Shown piece by piece: positions 36,901 to 64,000 of a DNA stretch of 64,000 nt; position 1 is the first letter of the stretch, and the number at the start of each line of letters is the position of its first letter. The notes beneath the pieces are model-generated. The model was given only the letters and a program-made list of their open reading frames with translations, was not told the origin of the DNA and did not search any database. The DNA lies in NCBI GenBank assembly GCA_030268105.1, contig BSDZ01000004.1:310001-374000 (forward strand), given 5' to 3'. This stretch comes from Volvox africanus (lineage: Eukaryota > Chlorophyta > Chlorophyceae > Chlamydomonadales > Volvocaceae). The position numbers were made by a program, and so were the translations under genes.

Positions 36901-38145
36901 CCTTGCCGTTGTTTGTGCTGCCCAGGATTCCGTTTGCGGTTGCATTGCTGGCAGCAAGGGTGGTGAGGGGGCTGGCGCCGCTGGTTGCAACCGCGACTTC
37001 CCACATGCCGGTATAGCCTTATTTGGCACCAGGACCATGCCCGATGATTTGGGGGAGCATGGGTAGTAGGGGGGAATAGAGGTGATGGACAGCGAAAGAC
37101 CTCAAGGCTTGGATAGCGTATGGACATTAAGGGGCATGTCCCCCTGTGTGACCTGGATTCAAATATGATTTGCATTTGCCACATGACCCAATACTGTCCC
37201 GATGACATGCGCCATCCCAGAGTGAATCACTCCACATCGAAATGCAGCTCTAGTTAAGTTTGGAGGGGCGGTACCTTCCAGATGCCGCACGTACGCAGCC
37301 GACTTGGCCTCTGATGCGCTGGCTCTCAGCTGCCAGTTTGCCAGCTCGGCACGCGAGCCTGGCAGCAGCTGCTGCAATCGCCGCCAAGCACTCTCGTCTG
37401 CCACCTGCAAAAGGCGGGGGCCCCATGCCGAGGAGCTACCAACCGATCGCGCCTCAGTCCCAGATCCCAACTCTGCATCATCCTGCGGCTGCGGTGGTGG
37501 CGATGGTGGAAGTGGATGTAGCTGCAGTCCTGGCGGCAGAAGCGCTTCCAGATGGTACTCGTAGGCCTCAGGATGCAGCGGCCGCCGAGTAGGCAGGTCT
37601 TGGGGCAAGCAGCAGTGTAGGTGAGAGAGATTAAATCGGCACGGATGCTCGGACCTAACTGATGTGAGATGGTAGCGAGTTGCGTGGTTTGGCGTTATGT
37701 GGTGAAATGAGGCTGGGGCTGTTTGGGGAATTATGTATGCTGAGTTTTGTATGCTGGTTCAGCCTATGTAGTGCCTTTTCGGACTGGAATTTAAAAATCT
37801 AATAGGTAATAGACTTGAAGACGGATGAGAATAACTTCGCCCCAGGTGAGGAGCGAGAGTAGGCGGGTACGCTATCCTCCCGGAAACCTTGCCAAGCGTG
37901 TCCTTGCCACCCACTCTAGTAATCAGGGTTCGAAACTCTTGCTGGGAGAGTGGCAAAAGCCCCGGGAACCTCCTGGAACCAGTTAGCCTACTTATCAATT
38001 GAGTGGCTCGCACCGTTCCACCGCCCGACGGTTGCAAGCATGCACATGCGTGGGGGCCTACCATGCGCCTTCGCCAAAACCTCCTGAATATCTTGCCATG
38101 TGTCTGCTAGGCGAAACCTTATGATTATACCAGGTTCTCCGGTCT
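9967..38145 (-). CDS. Large armadillo-repeat / IQ-motif protein, probable flagellar protein
   Basis: A minus-strand gene of more than 40 exons. Coding exons are recognised by GT-AG boundaries, preserved phase and helical repeat content. From the N-terminal side it has helical exons (37.2-38.1 kb), ARM-like helices with Gly/Ala/Gln linkers (27.7-36.4 kb), an IQ motif (33748-33822), more ARM repeats (21.7-25.8 kb), a 408-codon disordered exon (18635-19858) and a conserved C-terminal helical module (9967-16269). Exons from 20359 down to the TAG at 9967-9969 close in a single frame of 1,541 codons. ARM repeats form protein-binding superhelices and IQ motifs bind calmodulin. The C-terminal module resembles one I associate with algal/protist axonemal proteins, so a flagellar scaffold role is likely but inferred. 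The start codon, some exons at 20.4-21.7, 25.8-27.7 and 36-38 kb, and whether this is one gene or two are unresolved. Confidence 0.75.
10951..10978. repeat. Perfect 12-bp-arm stem-loop in an intron
   Basis: AAAAACGAAGTC and its exact reverse complement flank a 4-base loop (TGTC). It lies in the intron between the exons ending at 10899 and starting at 11634 of the minus-strand gene. Confidence 0.85.
11588..11633. repeat. CACCCAGGT minisatellite at a splice donor
   Basis: Four to five tandem units of 9-10 bp (ACACCCAGGT / CACCCAGGTC). The array directly abuts the donor of the exon 11634-11775, and each unit contains a GT-rich donor-like motif on the minus strand. Confidence 0.75.
16710..18152 (-). 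other. Exons linking disordered region to C-terminal module
   Basis: Exons 17945-18152 (ADRLAREISFSLMSMPSS), 17522-17789 (Ala/Ser-rich then GFENEECGARKKGNGDPGRF), 17269-17362 (YRLETGEPVHIYRRRKDRVD) and 16710-16907 (EEAAAHDLLAKAGEVPLEP) join in phase. Acceptors have clear pyrimidine tracts and donors are GTGAGT, GTAAGC, GTGAGT and GTGAGC. The basic segment YRRRKDR may be a surface for nucleic acid or tubulin, but that is speculative. Confidence 0.65.
18635..19858 (-). other. 408-codon disordered Gln/Ala/Gly-rich exon
   Basis: A single long exon, phase 0 at both ends (acceptor after CTTCAG at the 19858 side, donor GTGGGG at the 18635 side). It begins RHLSRPLTTMWAPLLVDRHD and ends MVQQVASLVGSMDTSK. 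Between them is low complexity: a poly-Gln run encoded by TTG repeats (19605-19631 on +) and Ala/Gly/Ser/Thr-rich stretches. Length and composition are typical of GC-rich algal proteins and suggest an unstructured linker. Confidence 0.65.
19605..19631. repeat. TTG trinucleotide repeat (poly-Gln on minus strand)
   Basis: Nine triplets, TTG with one CTG, giving eight to nine consecutive Gln in the minus-strand exon 18635-19858. Confidence 0.85.
20111..21550 (-). other. Acidic/Gln-rich exons of the ARM/IQ gene
   Basis: Exon 20111-20359 (IVRLNPPPRSLHLAAVDRSA then an Asp/Gly-rich run and six Gln) is in phase with the next exon. A probable short exon at about 20660-20751 encodes ASARTGGGSSSLYSSIGPGG. 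The segment 21.0-21.55 kb has an open frame with PFVPYHLRDEVVRYVSYTSY and many Gly/Asp; its exact borders are unclear. Confidence 0.5.
21716..25768 (-). other. Armadillo-repeat exon block
   Basis: Eight exons in agreeing phase: 25639-25768, 24642-24832, 24081-24185, 23690-23752, 23208-23460, 22680-22837, 22133-22507 and 21716-21876. ARM-type helices are clear in VRLVTEGAGTALAAVANDSA, FLAAGGMGALLAVASRPLVQ followed by LAAVCTALLNLSSYVP, and LESLGAVEEIIYSTSGALHN followed by LSRHPGNRDAFYRLELLVRT. The pattern of a glycine-capped helix then ALxNLS with Asn/Pro-Gly-Asn turns is the ARM signature. One exon (22133-22507) carries an Ala/Ser/Arg-rich insertion between helices. Confidence 0.75.
26561..26606. 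repeat. CACCCCG heptanucleotide array
   Basis: About six and a half perfect tandem copies of CACCCCG, a few bases downstream of the donor at about 26613 in the minus-strand gene. Confidence 0.9.
26613..30853 (-). other. Upstream ARM-like exons
   Basis: Exons with good splice sites: about 30532-30853 (AKKPGAHRTQQQSQPAAG then a poly-Ala helix), about 30332-30400 (PDARAAETLC), 30011-30249 (HLLVCGLVQLVSEPAAVPYM), 29634-29808 (PSLRRMLSKSAGSMARSQHS), about 28982-29361 (GLLMDSDVVGFLDIALSIIG), about 28538-28590 (TLPDMAAAALMFLAKE), 27757-28125 (VYLWAEVLTAQAIRRVAAEE) and about 26613-26822 (YDLPPSEQRAFRATGEWAMA). Several fit degenerate ARM/HEAT helices. Borders marked 'about' come from one plausible donor or acceptor among several. 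Confidence 0.6.
28782..28807. repeat. Perfect 10-bp-arm inverted repeat
   Basis: TGCCCCTCGA, a 6-base loop, then TCGAGGGGCA. Intronic in the ARM/IQ gene. Confidence 0.8.
31441..31500. repeat. CT-rich low-complexity tract
   Basis: Sixty bases almost purely C and T on the plus strand, next to the exon at about 31540-31773. No coding content seen. Confidence 0.6.
33748..33822 (-). other. IQ motif exon (calmodulin binding)
   Basis: A 25-codon exon encoding HAATVIQSSMRGLVSRRQTK. It matches the IQ consensus IQxxxRGxxxR. IQ motifs bind calmodulin or related EF-hand light chains, commonly without calcium. The acceptor is CTGCAG; the donor GTCTGC is weak but keeps the frame open. Confidence 0.7.
36683..38145 (-). 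other. Probable N-terminal exons, start codon not resolved
   Basis: Likely exons are 38062-38145 (TGEPGIIIRFRLADTWQDIQ then EVLAKAH; acceptor TCGCAG, donor GTAGGC), about 37870-37975 (RFPGLLPLSQQEFRTLITRV), about 37275-37602 (HPEAYEYHLEALLPPGLQLH then SAAYVRHLEG) and about 36690-37010 (DGVWSEEEVALLARCLAEFM). The first two do not join in phase with the borders chosen here, so at least one border is wrong or an exon is missing. No start codon with a convincing context was identified upstream. Confidence 0.45.
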
Positions 38146-40237
38146 CTGCGAGGACGTTTTACAAGTCGGTGGGTGTCGATGGTTGGGGCTGAAAATTCCG
38201 ATGAGCAATCAGTATTTTAAATGTATTACCCTTTACCTTCTAAATCAGCTTTTATGTTTAGCTCCCGATCTATGTTGAAAGCCGGCATTCTGTCTTTCCT
38301 CAGAAAACGGTATCATATTTGCAGTCGATCTATGAAATTGAAATAAGTATATACAAACCTAGCATTCGATTACAGAGGAACCTGCTAACGTATTGGTCAT
38401 GGTTTCAGAGCGTTACAACAAGTATGTACGGGCATTTTGTCACGTACGCATATGAAGGCTTTGTATCGTCCAACCGCAAAATATCTCACTAAAAACGTTG
38501 GTGCGTTGATTCTAACCACAAAAACCACATCATCGAGTTATTTGTTTATGCCGGAGGACGCACACCGAATCCAACTTTTCGGCACGCACCACTTACCTAC
38601 AAGCGGCTTATTTCAATTTTAGGTTCCGGAGCTGGTCTAGCTGGGTGTAAGGCCTTAGGAGAAGCAGGGTTTCGGTTCTCGCACCTCGCGCCTGCGTCCT
38701 ACTGCATTTAGTCACATGCAATAGCTCTTTCCCTGCTCGTTTTGATTGTTAAGCACGTGCTGAACAACGAAGCAAATCCCGCGCCATTTTGGCACGCTTC
38801 CGTTATATACTTCGTATGTCAACCCTTTGGCAAGTCTCTCATGGCCTGAGACACCGGTTGGCCTCGCAGGCACCAGGGGTCGGAGTGTCGCTACACACAG
38901 GCGATTCCCGGCCTCGTGGAGCAGCATGCTATGATCCTGCACCTACAACAACATACTGGTGCACGCCTTGACTAATGTCGATGACAGATATCGATCCAGG
39001 TTGGCAGCCAGGGCTGGCCCCTGGAGTTTTGTCTAGATATTTTCAAGACCCACGGACGTAGCAGTCAACGGAATCCGCGCGAAATCCCTTTCCAAGGCAC
39101 ACTCTTGCAAGCGTACGCACCCTTGGCAGGGGAATGGGTGTGACGAACATGCTGCTTGCTTAATCTTGCTGCTGCTTAGGTGTTTCCGGAGTGCCGGGGC
39201 CTCGATCTGTCCCAGTGTGGGCACCCAGATCACACTGGTTGTCTTTTGTTAGTGAGTAGGCATGCTGTCATCAATCATTGATTGAAGCGCTGGGGGTGTA
39301 CCTTTCTGGATTCGCTAGGAAGCGCGGCTCACACTGGCATCCATCAACATTAGGCCCTAAATAAAACCCCGAAAACCCAGAAACCCGAAGCAGCTTTCAC
39401 ATTTTCCAACGGGATTTCTTCTCTTTTGGCTGTTTATCGTAACTAACACGGCTTGCGCAGGGAAGGCCTTGGTGAGGCAGAAGGCATGAGGTTGTCTAAT
39501 AGATCTCAGCCCGAGTCCTCGGGGTTGCATTAAACCGCGTGCGTAGTCTCGCTATTTTGTTTTTGTTGTTCAGCATGCACCCGCCCACCCATCCCTGGTG
39601 GTGTCCCCTGCTGTGATTAGTGCTGGTTTACCTTTGTCCTCCATCACTACCTCCCTAGGCCTTGAACAGAAACGGCAATAGCTGTTCTTCCGTAAGTATT
39701 ACTCCTGTATCCAAATAAATGCGCTGCTTTATTACATGTGTGCACACCAATGCCAACTTCACGTCTTTCTGTCTCCCATCCTGGTCGCTTGACATCATCC
39801 ATCATTCTTACGAACTTACGTCGAAGAAGGGACTTGTCACACAGCTTTTAAACCGTAAAGGAAGTTCCAGACACTGGAAAGCCAAAAAGCACAATATTTG
39901 AACCCATAAGACAACAAACTTCAAGTACGCACGCATTCAAATCATCCCCCAGAGTATCACGCATGCTGCCAGTACGCATACTGGCAACATAGTGGAAACT
40001 GGAAGGCCCCCTCTGTGCATTGGCCACGCCACGCATCACTAAGAGATATAGTGCCACAATGGTATGCAATGATTGTGTACATCGATACTGTGCAACCAGT
40101 TATTGCACTCAGTGCAAGTAGTTCAAACGCATATGAATGTTGATAAGTTGGGTTGGATCGAATGCTCTTAAGATCGCACACTCCCTCCATTTCTAGCACT
40201 GTGAGTGAAAGGTATATCGCCTCCCCCAGTATTGTGG
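38146..40237. other. Intergenic region between the ARM/IQ gene and the dynein gene
   Basis: No convincing exon on either strand. It is richer in A+T than the DNA below 38 kb. It should contain the promoter of the ARM/IQ gene (minus strand) and possibly 5' UTR exons; a GTAAGT donor-like site at about 38610 follows a frame closed by a stop, which would suit a non-coding exon. The open frame 39957-40328 on minus has no recognisable motif. Confidence 0.5.
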
Positions 40238-40242
40238 TTACA
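40238..40242 (-). terminator. Candidate TGTAA poly(A) signal of the dynein gene
   Basis: TGTAA on the minus strand about 400 bp past the dynein stop. Volvocine green algae use TGTAA rather than AATAAA. It is the first one I found downstream of the stop. Confidence 0.4.
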
Positions 40243-40340
40243 TAACAGGAGCAGTATCCAGACAACTTCAGGCAGACGGCAACTGCTGTATTCATAGCAC
40301 GTAAGCAGGAAGGATTTATTTCAAGCAACCCAGATTCCTG

Positions 40341-40450
40341 CCAACTACTGGCTGGGCTAATTAGGTCTGAAAGGCCAGTCAGACCTAATCAGGCTTAATT
40401 AGACTTTTCATCAGACATAATTAGCCCTTGATTATCCCAGCCAATGGTTG
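40341..40450. repeat. Foldback / MITE-like inverted repeat
   Basis: The ends are inverted repeats: CCAACTACTGGCTGGG at the left and CCAACCATTGGCTGGG read from the right, 14 of 16 identical. Inside, AATTAGGTCTGA and AATTATGTCTGA continue the match with a short offset, and the core contains a further AGGTCTGA...TCAGACCT palindrome. No target-site duplication is obvious. It lies in the probable 3' UTR of the dynein gene. Confidence 0.55.
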
Positions 40451-40642
40451 GAAGGGAAACATGGATGGACGCACGAATCGTGTAACTAAACTTTTAGCTA
40501 GCTACAATCCTACATTTCGAACGAAATACCAACCCACGCAGAATGATCCAAGCAAGCGATCTATCTGACAGCTGCTGTATATACCAATCAATGCACTATC
40601 ATCAGTGGCTAGGAGTGGCACTTGCCCGTCCAGGCCCCTTCA

Positions 40643-64000
<23,358 letters not shown>

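Noticed and set aside
37910..37960. GGGTTCGAAACT, a B-box-like match, suggesting a tRNA
   Set aside because: The T stem does not pair and no A box lies at the right distance; the segment reads better as part of a minus-strand exon.
38595..38660. Acceptor and strong GTAAGT donor suggesting a coding exon on minus
   Set aside because: All three frames between the sites contain a stop; at best it is a 5' UTR exon.
39957..40328. 123-codon minus-strand ORF downstream of the dynein stop
   Set aside because: No motif, no splice signals, and it overlaps the probable 3' UTR and the TGTAA signal.

Overview
The window looks like nuclear DNA of a flagellated green alga, most likely chlorophycean or volvocine. 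It has a GC-rich first half with very Ala/Gly/Gln/Pro-rich exons, dozens of short GT-AG introns, a flagellar dynein heavy chain, TGTAA-type putative poly(A) signals and abundant microsatellites. The lineage is an inference; the gene content below was read from the sequence. No rRNA, convincing tRNA, CRISPR array or bacterial-type operon was found.

Region 1 (1-~4.7 kb, + strand): the 3' part of a decayed Ty3/gypsy-type LTR retrotransposon. In order it holds reverse transcriptase, RNase H, an unusually long low-complexity spacer, the integrase zinc domain, an integrase core with its first two catalytic Asp deleted, a GPY/F-like segment, a PHD finger and a small SH3/Tudor-like tail. At least four frame breaks make it a pseudogene. 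From ~4.7 to ~9.9 kb there is GC-rich, low-complexity DNA with open frames of uncertain status, including one 534-codon ORF with a 99-bp tandem duplication.

Region 2 (~38.1 to 9.97 kb, - strand): a very large, intron-rich gene encoding an armadillo-repeat protein with one IQ calmodulin-binding motif, long disordered Ala/Gly/Gln-rich linkers and a C-terminal helical module of a kind I associate with algal and protist flagellar proteins. The last 15 exons (20359 to 9967) join in one frame for 1,540 codons plus stop. The N-terminal end is not resolved.

Region 3 (64000 to 40643, - strand): an axonemal dynein heavy chain, best described as a single-headed inner-arm type. The window holds the end of the linker, AAA1-AAA6, the stalk with its microtubule-binding domain, and the C-terminal domain. 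I could place 48 exons by splice sites; together they give an unbroken frame of 2,902 residues to the stop. The 5' part lies beyond the window. Genes 2 and 3 lie head to tail on the same strand about 2.5 kb apart, and both probably serve the flagellum.

The most novel content is in the dynein introns. A ~400-bp terminal-repeat retrotransposon in miniature (TRIM) has 104-bp LTRs differing at one base, a 5-bp target duplication, a Met-tRNA-like primer site and a purine tract. Two solo LTRs of the same family have perfect 5-bp target duplications, and there is a fourth, older copy. The introns also contain a perfect 23-bp-arm hairpin, a perfect 38-bp palindrome beside the splice donor that splits the AAA1 P-loop, and several long microsatellites.
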